A stretch of 64,000 bases of DNA. Source: Margaritispora aquatica. Lineage: Eukaryota; Ascomycota; Leotiomycetes; Helotiales; Discinellaceae. Shown piece by piece: positions 23,775-37,222 of this stretch. Location: NCBI GenBank assembly GCA_007644065.1, contig VJWN01000001.1, positions 944,340 to 1,008,339 of the forward strand, given 5' to 3'. Below the pieces are notes generated by a model. The model worked only from the letters and a program-made list of their open reading frames with translations, did not search any database and was not told the origin of the DNA. The translations under genes and the position numbers were made by a program. The first letter of the stretch is position 1. Every line of letters begins with the position of its first letter.

Positions 23775-26700
23775 TCACAACGCCCGTTTCAGACTCCATC
23801 TCCTCACCCGAAATACATAGTACAGTACCACACACATAACAACATTGAACCCAATATACGCAAAAAGTATACCGAAATTCCTCCACCTAATACTCCACTC
23901 GATGTCCAGACGGCCTAGCACTTGATCCGCCGTTTTGAAAGAGCAGTACTCACACAGTTCTGTCGCATTCCCATTTATCAACAAGCCCGGTGCTCCCAGG
24001 TCAAAATACTTCTGCATATAAGCGGCACAAGTCAACGTTCCGTTGCCTGGTGGTGAAAAGACTGCGATTTCATTGGCAGCACACACTATGGAGCGTGCAT
24101 GCAGTGTTGTTGCAGCCAAACCACCGACAAAGTAGGTCAGTGGCGATACGCGATAGAGGAAGATCCAGAAATGTGGGAGAGCCGATGGTGGTTGGAAGAC
24201 GCCGTTGAAACCTAGGCAGAGGGCGAAAAGGACGGTAGCGAGGATGCCAGCAGTGGATGCATCAGGAGCGGCAGCCACGAGGAGGTGTGCGTAAGTACTA
24301 CCAAAGAGCATGAATTGAATAAGATAGAGGAGTATCAAGACTTGACGAGAGGATGATTGAATTCCTGAGTGTTAAGTTAGTAGGTATTCGTGAATAGCAC
24401 AATCGCGGAAATAAAGAGTGTTAAGCGAACCGAATACGGGATAATAAAAGCAGCTGAATATCAGCACGCCAAGGAGAATATGATATGGTATCTCGGCGAC
24501 AATATTAGCGACTAAGAAGGCTTTCCAGCTGTACACCTTTGAGGGTCGCTCGCGTTCTTCGTACAAAGACCGCTGAATTATGAACCTTGGTAAAATCTAT
24601 GAACTGTTCTCAGCTTCTGGTGTACACTGTTCGGGGTTTTGATCACTTACCTGATTGACGATGCTCACGAAAATGGTTGTGATCATGAAGATAGCAAAGA
24701 CTACGTTCTGTATGCCTTGCAATGAGCTGTTGGCTTGGAAGAATGAAAATCCCACAAATCTAAATTGAACGTCAGACCGTACGTTTATGGAAGACTAAGA
24801 CCAGAATTGACTTACAATGCACCAAACATGCCCAGGAGTAGTTTTCCCCAGATATATTCTGGCGTACGCCAGTACTGTTGGAAGATACGTATTGTGGTTG
24901 CCATTATTTGGTCCTTGAGAGGCATCGCGAACTCTTCGCTAGTGTCCTCAGTAGTCTCTTTTGGCAGGACTCCAGTTTTAACTAAACTCTCAAGTTCATC
25001 GTGTACTACTTTGTTCTCCGCGCTTGCTCTCCATAATTCATGCCAACTTTGATCGTTGCCGAGTGGTGGCTTCCCGACCACCTCGAGAGCATATTCAGCA
25101 ACATTTTCCGAGCCACCGCACCTCCTCGCCCCCTGTCTTTGAAAGTACTGAATGATGGTCTCTGAGTTGTGGCCAATCTCGCCAAAATATACTGTCTTAC
25201 CTCCTTGCCCCAGGAGAAGGAGGCGATCGAACTGCTGGAATAGGGTAGAAGACGGCTGATGAATCGTCGATAGGATTGGTTGGCCATTGTCCGCGAGCTG
25301 TCGTAGCACGGAGACAATCGACCACGAAGATTGCGAGTCAAGACCAGAAGTCGGCTCATCTAAGAACAACAATAAGCCTGGTTTGGCAGCCAATTCGACT
25401 CCGATTGTCAGCAATTTCCTCTGATGGACATTCAGGCCCTCTCCAGGAACACCAACGATAGCCTCGGCAAAATCAGACATGTTGAGCATCTTTATGACAT
25501 CCTCAACATATAAATACTTCTCATCTCGCGGTAAATTGGCTGGTTGTCGAAGTAGTGCAGAGAATTGAAGTGCTTCTCGGACGGTAGAGGTTTCGAGATG
25601 AAGATCCTGTTGCTGGACATAGCCAATCTTCCGCTGGAAGGACGCATCTCGAGAACGACCCATAACGTGAAATTCTCCTCCAATCTGTATACGACTATTA
25701 GTCTTTTTATTCACCGATCAAGAAATTTAGGAGGTAAATTAGCTCACTCTGCCAATAGTACTTCTGGATGCGAGTACATTCAAGAGCGTAGTTTTGCCAG
25801 CTCCAGACACACCCATAAGTGCTGTCAAAGTCCCTGGCTTGACCCATCCGGAAACGCCATCTAGAAGTCTCCGCTCCCCAGTTTTGATCTTGATGTCTAA
25901 TGTGACGTCTCTCCAACTGAAAATATCCGTCTTCTTACCTAAATGAGAAAAGACATCATTTTCTACCTGTTGATCAACGATGACCGTCGAATCCGGAATC
26001 AAGCCTGTAGGGCCGACTAGGCTTTTGACAAATTCTCCTATCACTGGAGGAATATGTCCTTTTTGAAATACGAGCACTTCTCCAGCATCGTCGTTGGCGG
26101 AGTTGATCTCCGTAATGACTAGGTAGAGGACGAGGAAGAAGATTAAGAATGCAACAATTATTCCTAAATTGCGCCACAGATGCGGGTAGAGAAACCCAAA
26201 GCTAGCTGATAGCCATGCATCTCCAGATACAAAGACTTCGCCTGGGACTGCGCCAGGATACTTTAACGAGTTAGTCTTGATACTGAAGGATGGATGAATA
26301 GATAGTTGGAAGTGAACAAGTTGATTAGAAATAAAATATTGGATGAAAGCTTACCGAACACACGAAAGAATCGCCAGTCAGTCCAGGATATGGAGGCACA
26401 AGACTATTTTTGTTAATCTAGTTTAGTCTGGAGTTGCGAACAATAATACGCACTTCTCACAAGCAAATTCCCTAGAATGCATCTCATTAAGTAGAAGCGA
26501 CTCAAAGGCATAAAAAATTGGGTCAATATTCGATATCCACTGGAACCATGGATGCATACTTGACCTTGGTATGATGTACCCCGTGTAAATAATGACAGCT
26601 AGTACCACAACTCCAGCAAAGGTATGTGCTTCTGGGAGCGTCTTCGTGGAGGCAGCAACAGTGCGAAAGATGAGAGACATTGTCAGTGCCGCGACAAAAT

Positions 26701-28762
26701 TAAACAGAAAGAAGACAAAAAATGGACCTGGTTCCGCACGAAGATCCGAGAGAAAATATATGATGATGCTGAATGGGATCAATGTTATGATCTTCACCAC
26801 TGCATTTGCCAGGACACCGGCAAGTGCTTCAGTCCAAGGGTGGTAGAAACTAATAAGTCAGCGTATGACCCAAAATCAAACAGTGTCTTTCCGTGAACTT
26901 ACCCGTAAGATTTGTGCTTTTCGACAATCGTTCGCTGATCGTATAGATCATTAATCTCAACAAGCGAGACCAAAGCATTCATCAGTATAGCGAAGAATAA
27001 GACGCCACCTTTGGCAGAAAATCCAGTAGTTGTGGCTGGTGTCTTATAAAACATACTGCCAATGATGAGAGCCAAAATACTCATTCCAAGTATGGTTGTC
27101 ACAGTACTGGTCCTATCATGCCATAGTCTTCGAAATGCTCTCACGACACACATTTTAACTTGCATGGGAATGCTTTATGCTGATTAGCAATATGTAGTCA
27201 ACTCTGTGAAACTAACAGAGTGCACCAGAAAAATACGTACCTGATTGTATATGAGGAGCCAGAGCGAGTATGGTTTGCTTGCATTACCTTCCGGCCCTCT
27301 TTGAAATCATCCAAAACCTTGCTGCCACCGATTGGAAATTTCTCTTCGTGTTTTCCAATCTCTAGAAGTAGAGCAGAAAATTCTGGTGATGTACGCCAGT
27401 AGCTCTCAAACTCTTCTGGTGTTCGTGGAACCTGTTTCTCCATTCCGTTGCTTGCTCTGCGTTCATCTGGGTTGGTGACAGAAGTGAGAAAATCACCTGT
27501 AGTCTGCCGCTTAGGACTATGATACTGTTAGCTTGCCATTTTAGTTTCTTTCTCAGCAACTGATGATACTTACCAATACCATCCCATCCTCTCAAAGTAT
27601 CCTTTAGCAAGCTTTGCAGGGCCAAAATAAATCTGCCTCCCTTCGTACAAAACAGTTGCCTTGTCAAACTCGTCATAGATGCTCTGAGAAGCCTGATAGA
27701 TCGCAATAGCATGACACGATAGGCTTAAATTGGCGACAATGCGCACACTTCTAACAAACTTCAAGGCTGTTGCAGCATCGAGTCCTCGTGTAGAATTATC
27801 CCATGCAACTATCGAAGCTCCAGCCAAAAATACTTCTGCAATACTGACTCTCTTGAGCTCGCCACCTGAAATTCCGTGAATAAAGGCGTTACCAACTCTA
27901 GTGTTGTATGTATGCGAAAGGCCTAACACGGCCATGGCAACTTGGGTTACTGAAGTCGTCCACTCAAGTCGAGAGATATCGTTAAACCGACTCTGTGGAG
28001 CACGACATCCTGCTGCAAACTCTAGAGTTTCGCCGACTGTGAGATTTGGGAAATGCTTGTCCATTTCTTCATTATAAATGATCTCGCCTCTAAAATGGCG
28101 TTGCATCTGCTCCTGTGTGATACCTACCGAGCGTTAGTAACCATCAACATAAGTTCGTGTATCGGAAACATACCATCATAATTAATGAGGGAGTCTGATG
28201 CCGTGCGAACATTGTGAAGTTCGCCGGTGATGGCTTTTAGCAAGGTTGAGCAACCACTACCTGGTCTTCCTAAGACTACCAACAGCTCTCCTTTCTTCAC
28301 AAGTCCATTGAAGTTGTGGATAATGGTCTTTTCTGAGCGTGGCCCGAATAGCGCACGAATCTTCAATGACGGCCGAACCACTGATAATACAGTTTCTTGG
28401 TAGCTAACAGATGGTCCACCTCCCTGTACTGTAAGATTTTGAAAGGCGAAGCCGGCCTGGCGACGGTTGAGCCCTTGCTCGGCTGACAGGCGAAAGAACA
28501 TCCGAACCCATTTGTATGCGTCGAATTCAGGCTTTGTGGGATCAACGATAGGAGTACCATATTCAATATCGCTGGTATTAAAATGTGCAAGCGGGAAGTT
28601 CTTATGCGAAGCTAAACTATGTGCTGTTGGGGATCGAGTAAGGCGTAGGGCGAGCTCACACAGCTCTTCAGGATCGTTAGGATTGATAGGGCTAATTCTT
28701 AGGTCGGTACCACACATTGGGCGCTGTTCTTGAACTAATCGAGGCTTTTCTTGCTCTTCCAT
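23775..28762 (-). CDS. PDR-type ABC-G multidrug transporter (full size)
   Basis: Eleven exons: 28762-28174, 28123-27574, 27516-27241, 27172-26903, 26849-26454, 26403-26355, 26260-25748, 25684-24816, 24759-24651, 24596-24431 and 24364-23775. All phases agree, giving 1458 aa, the normal size. Topology is (NBD-TMD)x2. NBD1: Walker [14 protein letters not shown] (~164-176) with the PDR-type Cys instead of Lys, signature [13 protein letters not shown], Walker B-like [15 protein letters not shown]2: canonical Walker [13 protein letters not shown], divergent signature [14 protein letters not shown], Walker [14 protein letters not shown]. The extracellular loop before the last helix has paired Cys (CAANE, LTCAAY, CEYCSF), and the C-terminus is [25 protein letters not shown]. 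It should export lipophilic compounds at the plasma membrane; substrate unknown. Exon 6 is only 49 bp. Confidence 0.93.
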
Positions 28763-30805
28763 TGTTGCAGGTACGAAAAGTATGTATAAGAGCAGATAAT
28801 TCAGGTGTCAACCAGTTCTCTTTGATTCGAAAACAATGCTGCAAAATAGGTCTTCAGAAATATTGGAATGTGAAAACAATAACACTAGTTAGGTAACTGG
28901 CTGTCGACTGCTTTTTATACTAAATGAATATTGTAATAATAGAAATCACCTGTTTCTAGCTCGAAATATCATATCATGTGCTAACACCGAGCATCAAACA
29001 ATCTCTGAACATCTCTGAGAACCCTCGGCTCCTTCGGTGAAAAGAACTCTCCAAAAGGAATGAAAGAGCTCCATATTTTTCTATCTTCTACTCACAGCAA
29101 GCATAAAACCGTTTTTAGAAGGTCCTTGAGGCTCGGCAAGTTGTTTAAGTCAGAACGTCGCCTGACTGTTAAATGGCTTGATACTTTACTTAATCTACCC
29201 GCTTCTACATATAGATCACGGTAGACGGGAGGACTCTACCACCGACGTGAAAGAACAACTAGTAGGCCGACTTGCCTTCAGATGTGTGATAAATACGGAA
29301 AAATTACACTTGATGAATTGGTTCTAGGCTTGAGGTCAGGTGACAGTGGAAAGTACCTTAGGTAAGGTACCTTAAGGTAGGTAGGCATATAGATATTTTC
29401 TCGCCAACCACCCTATAACCGAATCTTGTTTTGACTACGACATGGAACTTAGTCTCACAAGACATTTGTACGATCGGGCTTCTCATATCTCCTTCGCACA
29501 GTTGATTGATATTGAAGAAAGAAGTTGTTTCGGTTTTGCGTAGTTAAGTACTTTGCAACTAAAAGGACATATACACCACGAAGAAGGAACACAAGAGTTT
29601 TGGCGTAGTCATAACGCATGAAAGCTACTCAAGCACTTGACAAGACAAACTCGCGAATTTGAAAGTATGCATTCCAAAACGTGACAGAAACATGCCACTC
29701 GACTGTGCTGGACAGATTTTCGAAAACTCGCTTAACGAAAGCGGTCCTTAGGGGTAAAGTCACATGACTATTTGAGATGTCAACTTTAGCATGTCTCTTA
29801 ATGGTTCGTGATATCTAATTGAGAAGATTGGGACTGTGTGGTCCGCTAGGAGAAGTATAACAATCAATATTTGCTCCAATGGTCTTCAATATCAAAGTGT
29901 TTCCAGATCCCGATGACGTAGCACAGCTTTCCTCGCTTCAGCGGCTGGCAGAGCCGAGATCATCCAACTTTCCACCCTCCAACCTCTTCCCATCGAAACA
30001 CAAGAAATGTCAAAACAGAACCTGTTTTGAGCCACAGTTGTCCACGTTGTTGTCCGGAAATGCTGTGGCTAAAATTTCCATCAAAGAATAAGCCTTGTAT
30101 CAAACACGGAAGCGTCAGCCAAGCCATCACGCTTGCATGTGTTCTGACCAAGATCAACATTGGACACGAGCCCGCGATGTAAACCCCAAACTTGACACAT
30201 CCTACCTCGTGTATCATCAAGCTCAGTGTACCACACAGATGTGATCTTGGTTGCAAGCTCACCTTTGCTGTATGTGCTCTGCCACACTCTTATCCGAGGA
30301 CATCTCCATTGGCCCATGAGTAGTATCTTAGTTCTCAATGACGTGTGGCAACTAGGATAATACCCTCCATCTCTCGATTCTTTCCTCAGCCCTGTCAAAA
30401 GATCCTTACCCCAGGGTCTGATGCAGGGCAACCGTGAACACGAACCTTCAAGATAAAGTGCAACCAGGTCGAACCAACATCGTCTTTACCCTAAGCCCCC
30501 AAAATCCAGTTTTGCCCCCTGCGAACACCCCAATCGGAGAAATTAAAGAGCATCATACCCAAGGATAACCAGCGAGCAAGTAAGAAATACAACACTGTAC
30601 ACCACCTCCTCTCATCTCAAGACAAGTATAACTACCTGCGATGAGCACCTCTCCGTCTGTCTTTCCTCTCCCCAGAACACTATCAGATTTCATCCAAACA
30701 CACAACACAACAAACATTTCCTCACAACCAACAACACCTTCATCTACCTCTTCATACACTCTTACAAAAACATTAACACCACCTCAAACAAACCAATCCT
30801 CCAAA
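28763..30805. promoter_or_regulatory. Long divergent upstream region of the ABC transporter and a small basic gene
   Basis: About 2 kb between divergent starts. Near 29353-29386 it has a cluster of overlapping inverted words (TACCTTAGGTAAGGTACC, TTAAGGTAGGTAGG). The part next to 30806 is a C/A-rich leader (ACAACAC-type words) typical of highly expressed fungal transcripts. Short frames at 29879-30431 have no family character. Confidence 0.45.
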
Positions 30806-31244
30806 ATGGCTTTCGGACGTCGCACCAACAACACCGTGGTAACTAGAACCACCAAGCCAACCCTCATGACCCGTCTCCGTGGCCGCAACGCCAACACCAG
30901 GACAGTCAAGACTACTACGACCGTTGAGCCAAAACACCACGGCACAACCCACAACACCCACGCTCATCACACTGCCAACACAAGAACCACTCGATCTTCG
31001 GGATGGGGAAGCAGCAAGCGCTCTGCGCAGCCAGTCGTGCATCACCGCAGACATGTCAGCATTGGAGACAAGATTTCGGGCAGTCTTATGAAACTCAAGG
31101 GCTCATTAACCCATCGCCCTGGACTCAAGGTATGCATCTAACCAACTCCATACTGGCTCGTTTTGAGAACTAACAATTATACAGGCTGCTGGCACTCGCC
31201 GCAAGAATGGAACTGATGGAAAGGGATCCCACCGCGTCTATTGA
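30806..31244 (+). CDS. Small basic conserved fungal protein of unknown function
   Basis: Exons 30806-31129 and 31185-31244 (intron GTATGC..ACAG with CTAAC) give 127 aa, very rich in Arg, Lys, Thr and His. The N-terminal two thirds are low-complexity (RTTKPTLMTRLRGRN, HHGTTHNTHAHHTANTR). The C-terminal block HHRRHVSIGDKISGSLMKLK, then GSLTHRPGLK/AAGTRRKNGTDGKGSHRVY across the splice, looks conserved; from memory, similar endings occur in other ascomycete hypothetical proteins. No signal peptide or known domain is visible. ATG 30806 follows a C/A-rich leader; the open frame continues 165 bp upstream, but that part looks like leader. Function is unknown. Confidence 0.8.
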
Positions 31245-31605
31245 GTTAGATATGATGGCACGATTGATGATTATTGTACAATATGGAGATGAGATACCCG
31301 AGTCATGTTAAGCGATTGTTTTTTTGGAGTAGGATTGTATTGTTATGGTGATAGCCATCAGTTGAATAAAGATAATTACAAAGCTATTAGCTACCTCTCT
31401 CACGCTCGCTGATCATAAAATAATAGCCCCCATATCAAACAGCAACGTGCGTACCATTTCGTTATTGCTGCTCACCAGACATCTGGAGAATAAGATGAAG
31501 TCGAGTATAGATAACCGCGCTATCGTAATTTCCTGCCTGCCATAAATTAATGTAAACGCAGATTAACACAGCTGCCGGTCGTATAGAAATAAAGAACAAA
31601 GTAGT
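31245..31605. other. Convergent 3' intergenic region
   Basis: About 360 bp between two convergent stop codons, with AT-rich probable 3' UTRs. Nothing else was seen. Confidence 0.4.
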
Positions 31606-33546
31606 TCAAACGATAGCTCTCATGCCAATATGATAGGCTGTTTTGTCCCACTGTAATTCGTCAATATCCATCATACTGTTGTAGTTCACCAAAATGTTAT
31701 GGGCTGTCGAACGACGATTATCAATCGAATCAAGGTTTTCCGATTGTAGCTTAACACGCCCCGAGATGACAGGCATGGATTCCGAGCTCTTTCCTAGGTT
31801 CATCTCCTGTAGTGTAGACTCTTTTCGCTGGCTTCCCCGCTTCCAATCATTTTGTAGACGGATGTTGGCGTCTTTGGGAGCCAGCGCACCTACTGCACAT
31901 GCACTTTCTTCTTCCAAGTTCACTTGTGGAAAGTCTCTCAAGGCATGCTCTAAGAACTCCAGATCTGCCTTACTTGGAGACGGATGCTTCTTCATTCGCT
32001 TCGAGCCGTGGCCTCGAATACCTACTCCACTGTATCTTTGAGCTTGAGATTTCTTCCTAATTGGGGTGCCAGTTGTAGATCGTTTGGATACTCTTCGAGA
32101 AGGGGCTTCATCGAGTTCCATGTCAGAAACATTGTCGAGCTCGAAATCAAAAACTGAACGAGAGTCTGCTGGTACATTCTTGAGAACTTTCTTTCCGCTT
32201 TCTCCGAAGGTTGGTTCTAGCCGAATACGAGGCGTCGAGTGAGCAACAGGACTGGAGGAGAGTATAGCATCAAAGTCGGTGAGCCCAGAAGCACGCTTCT
32301 GGGGAACACAACTGGGCCCACGAGCTTCAGCTTCCACAGTGAGACCCAGCAGATCTATAGATTCTCTACTCTTATCAATTGACATGTCGTCTCTGAGTCG
32401 AGTCTCGAAGCTGGTGAGAATGCGTGATAATCCACTAAGCTGCGGTGGCTCAGAGAAGGGGTCCTCTTCTGATCTACGACTTCTCAGCGACTTTCCATCG
32501 TCTGCGAGTGGTTTCCGAGGAATGTTCCCATGACCGGTAAGGGTGAAAATCTTCGGATTCTTAAAGTTATCACCTACTGGGATTGTTAGTCCTAATCGCA
32601 CAAGATCATATTGCGTCACTGTACTTGCCTTCGTTCATTCTGATCTCCATGGTCGATAATGGAGGTGCTAAGACTACGTCCTGTTGAATCACCTGGCCAC
32701 CAGACGGATATCCTTCTAATAACCTGCCTTCTCGCATTGGCTCCTTCTTTCGGGCATGTCTTCCGGCTAAATGTTCATTGATTGCACTTTTGACTTTGGT
32801 CAGTACTTTGCTATCAGCGAAACGTCGTTTCTTTGCGGAAACCCCTGGCCCAGTGGGCTGATCACCCTTAAGTGCCTTTGTTGCTGCTAGCATTGCTTGA
32901 ACCTTCTCATTAATATCGATCGCACCATTGAACGGCTTTGGTATGGACAGTTCTACTGGCTTGGGAGGAGATATGCGAGTTTTGAGAGCATCTCTGTACC
33001 CAGTGTTAGTACATCGTACGAATGCACAGATTCAAAGGTGAAAGCAGGAGGTGCGTACCTTGATACGGTTGTACCCTTTCTTTCCAAGGAGTTGAGATGG
33101 CTTTTGGGCCGACCTGATCTTCTTTTGGACGACTTTCGAGGTATAGAAGGAGCAGATCCTTTTCTGCTATGGTTTGAGCCTTGAATTGGGTGGCTTAATG
33201 GAGTATTGTCTCCATCGAAGCTCATATGATTTGCACTCCCTGCGGCTGTCACAACTGGAGCAGATCTCATAGCCCATGCGTCATCTCCGTTAAAGAGCAA
33301 GCTGGGCAATTGTGGTAGATTTTTGTCTGCTGAAACATTCATGCTACCGAAATTATTGAAAATTCCCGCCGCAGCTGCTTGAGAGAGGCGCCGACCGAGT
33401 TCTGCGTTGGTTTTGAGTTGATCCATAGTTGTGTCCTCCAAAAGCATGCTGACCATCTCCTCAATAGAATCGTCCCTAGGTTGATATGGTTTGCTTTCTC
33501 CGAGAGAAGGCATGGTGAGGAACGATGATGATACTGTTTGATTCAT
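31606..33546 (-). CDS. Large disordered protein of unknown function
   Basis: Three exons, 33546-33059, 32993-32629 and 32576-31606, give 607 aa. The first intron is GTACGC..CTAAC..ACAG; the second starts GAAG/GCAAGT, a GC-AG intron, and ends CCCAGTAG, where either AG keeps the frame. An ordered-looking part lies near the N-terminus (DSIEEMVSMLLEDTTMDQLK, TNAELGRRLSQAAAAGIFNN). Basic, nuclear-signal-like tracts follow (RKSSKRRSGRPKSHL, AKKRRFADSKVLTKVKSAI, KRMKKHPSPSK). The C-terminus has FLEHALRDFPQVNLEE and ILVNYNSMMDIDELQWDKTA. I do not recognise the family; a nuclear role is a guess from composition. ATG 33546 and a second ATG at 33513 are both possible starts. Confidence 0.75.
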
Positions 33547-34844
33547 TGCGAGATTAGCAACTTGGATGAGAGAAGTGAATATGGCATGCGTCAAATATTT
33601 GAATATAATGTGAAGGTGAATTGTTCTGGTCACAGGCGGCGAATGCGAAAATACTGGGCAGGAAAATGCAGCATACCTCGCACTTTGGTCGTCTCTTTCT
33701 TTGGTTTGGAGACGGTAGACTCCTGAAAGTCTCGAAGGGAAGTGAACGAGGGCAGAATAGACCTCTTCTTCTTGCCGTACGTTGCCATAATGGATTGCAC
33801 GAAAACAATTGTGCTGAGAAATACCTGTGTGTACCAATCGGCCGAGCATGCAAATGTTGTCAGAAACCTTATGAATAGATCGATTTCTGCAATTGTCGCG
33901 GAGACAATTTTGGTTTGCAGTTTAAAAGTCGCAACGCAGCTGCAAAGAAATCCGGGAATGGAAGGCAGGCCAGATTAAGCTGATGACGAAAAGAGAAGTC
34001 ACAGCCGGATTAACAATAAACTTCTAGACCAAATGATGCAGCATAGGATTTGAGATTTGATCCTCGCCGCCTCCCATGACTTCACGCCTACCTTAGCTAG
34101 CACAATGTGCTACGAGACTGAAGTTATAAGAAGAACTAGAATTTGAACTCAGAAAATTGAAGCTGTGTCAAAGACCAAAAACCAAGCTTGTAATCCTACC
34201 AAAAATAGAAAGTTTACCAAGCTACAGCTCGACAAGTAAACTCTACATTGAGACAGTGGAATCTACCTTGGTGAACTTTTGTATACTAAAGAAAGTGCCA
34301 ACTCTCTAAAGTGTATAGAAAGCTTGATACAGGAATAAATTCCAAAGACAGAAAACATGGAGACATCGATCGGCCCTAGGAACTCTTTATTAAGTTCTTA
34401 TATCTGTTTTGCGGTAATGATTCTGTCCACCATGGTTATCAACGAAATCCGAGCGCGGTTACTGCTGCATAGCCATAACTTCATATGAGCTCGAGATTGA
34501 GCCGAATTGTTTTCTCTAGGAAGTTGTTTTTATTGAAGAAACAGGTAGGGACAACATCCAAAGCCAGGGCCTGTGGGTTCACACTTAAGCCCACACGAAT
34601 GAGATCATTGTTGGCGCTCCTCTGAGCTCCAAGGTAATAATTCCACTCTCATTAATCCGACTTCCACACTTGTGGTAGTGTGGAAACAACTTAATGCTGA
34701 TGAGTACTACCAACATTTCCACCCGCTTAATATTTTTGCCTAGTTAGGTGTCTTTGGCAACGGTGGTAACATTGGTCAGGTTTAGGTCAGACTCCTAAGT
34801 ATCACAATTAGATACCAAGTATATATATGCTGTTAAGGCTGGGT
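33547..34844. promoter_or_regulatory. Upstream region of the large unknown gene
   Basis: About 1.3 kb left of the dispersed repeat. The frame of the downstream gene stays open to 33849 but without family signal. A short palindromic word (CCACACTTGTGGTAGTGTGG) lies near 34662-34684. No gene was recognised. Confidence 0.4.
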
Positions 34845-35050
34845 TGTGAAAATTCGTCACCGTCGAAGATGGGAAGAGAATTAAATAGAATTGCTGGGAT
34901 AACGCTTTGGAATGTGTTTAGATCTTCTATACATCGAAAAAATATATAAGACGATTTAGGGAATGGATTCCTCAAATACCTGCAATTTTGGACATTGTGT
35001 ACTTGAACTTTGGCGAAGATGAATTTGGCTCGCCTCGAGGTAGAACTTCA
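34845..35050 (+). repeat. Dispersed repeat, copy A (probable solo-LTR or MITE remnant)
   Basis: It shares with the copies at 39810 and 42962 the ordered words AAAATTCGTCACC, GGGAAGAGAATTAAATAGAA, GGGATAACGCTTTGGAATGT, CTCAAATACCTGCA, TTTGGACATTGTG and GAATTTGGCTCGCCT. A TATATAAG word sits in the middle. No open frame of a transposase or polymerase lies beside it, so this is a short element or an LTR fragment. Confidence 0.75.
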
Positions 35051-35567
35051 CAGATTCTTCACGTTTCTTTTTCTTAATGCAGCTGAAGCTTATAGTAAAG
35101 GGGAGGTTCTCGCTTCATCCACTTTCGCCTCCTAATTGGTCGGACGACACCGCGAGTATGCGGAAAATGTAGGACAGAATTCGAAAAGGAAAAAAAAAAA
35201 AAGTTGGAATTGTGCTCAATAAAAACAGACTTCACAATGACACAGTTAGCAAACAACGAGATTATCTTTGAACTCCGGTCTTGCAGTTCAATAGTCTTAG
35301 CAGCCAATTACAGTGTACCAATTTTTAAACTAAACAGCGTTTCAGGCTAGTCATTCGGAGTAGATTCGGTCACCCACTATCCCGCCACCAACACCACTTC
35401 TCGGAATACATACGGCGCCACTTGATCGGTCTCGGTTTCGATGGACAACTCCCTAGGGTATTGACTCTTACATTTATTTATAACCCCACCTCAATAATTC
35501 CAATCTACGATCACAGCCGAAGACCACCTCTTCAATTTTCTTTCTTTCCTATACCAAAACTTTTACA
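35051..35567. promoter_or_regulatory. HEM2 upstream region
   Basis: About 500 bp between dispersed repeat copy A and the HEM2 start. A poly-A run is at 35190-35202, and a CT-rich leader precedes the ATG. Nothing else was seen. Confidence 0.4.
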
Positions 35568-36782
<1,215 letters not shown>

Positions 36783-37222
36783 TTTATGGTGAGCGGAATG
36801 ATTTTATGTCGGAGTTCGGGATATCTGGATGGTATTGTGTGGAATTAGCATGGGAATATGTTGTGTCGGAAAACCAACCTTTAGAAGAAATCAAGCAGCA
36901 ATCGCATCTCTCGTAGTCATGTTCGATATCCATAATATCTGCTACTTTCAAGTACATAAGGGAGCATGATCCATCGATTAACCAAATGTGACATTTCGAT
37001 TTATCCTGGATCGAGTTCAGGGACCGGCATTGCCGCCAAGCACCAAGATCTCCCGAGCTGTGGGTCGAAATCTGGGGCACTTCCCGAGGCTAGAAGGAGA
37101 TCATGGCTGTCAAATGGGATTCAAGTTGATGGATGATGTACAGCCTCGTACGACAAAGCACATCGTCAACGAGCGTCTGAATCCCCGCCTCAGATGCCTT
37201 TGATATATCAGGGTCTATAGAC
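36783..37222. other. Intergenic region between HEM2 and MCT1
   Basis: About 440 bp between tandemly oriented genes. It should hold the HEM2 3' UTR and MCT1 promoter. Nothing else was seen. Confidence 0.4.

Noticed and set aside
28216..28275. Lys-to-Cys change in the NBD1 Walker A as a defect
   Set aside because: GRPGSGC is the normal degenerate NBD1 Walker A of fungal PDR transporters.
23775..28762. Broken ABC transporter pseudogene
   Set aside because: The apparent fragments are eleven exons joined by ordinary introns; all phases agree and all key motifs are present.
29879..30431. Frames on both strands upstream of the small basic gene
   Set aside because: Overlapping chance frames without domain signal or splice sites that link them.
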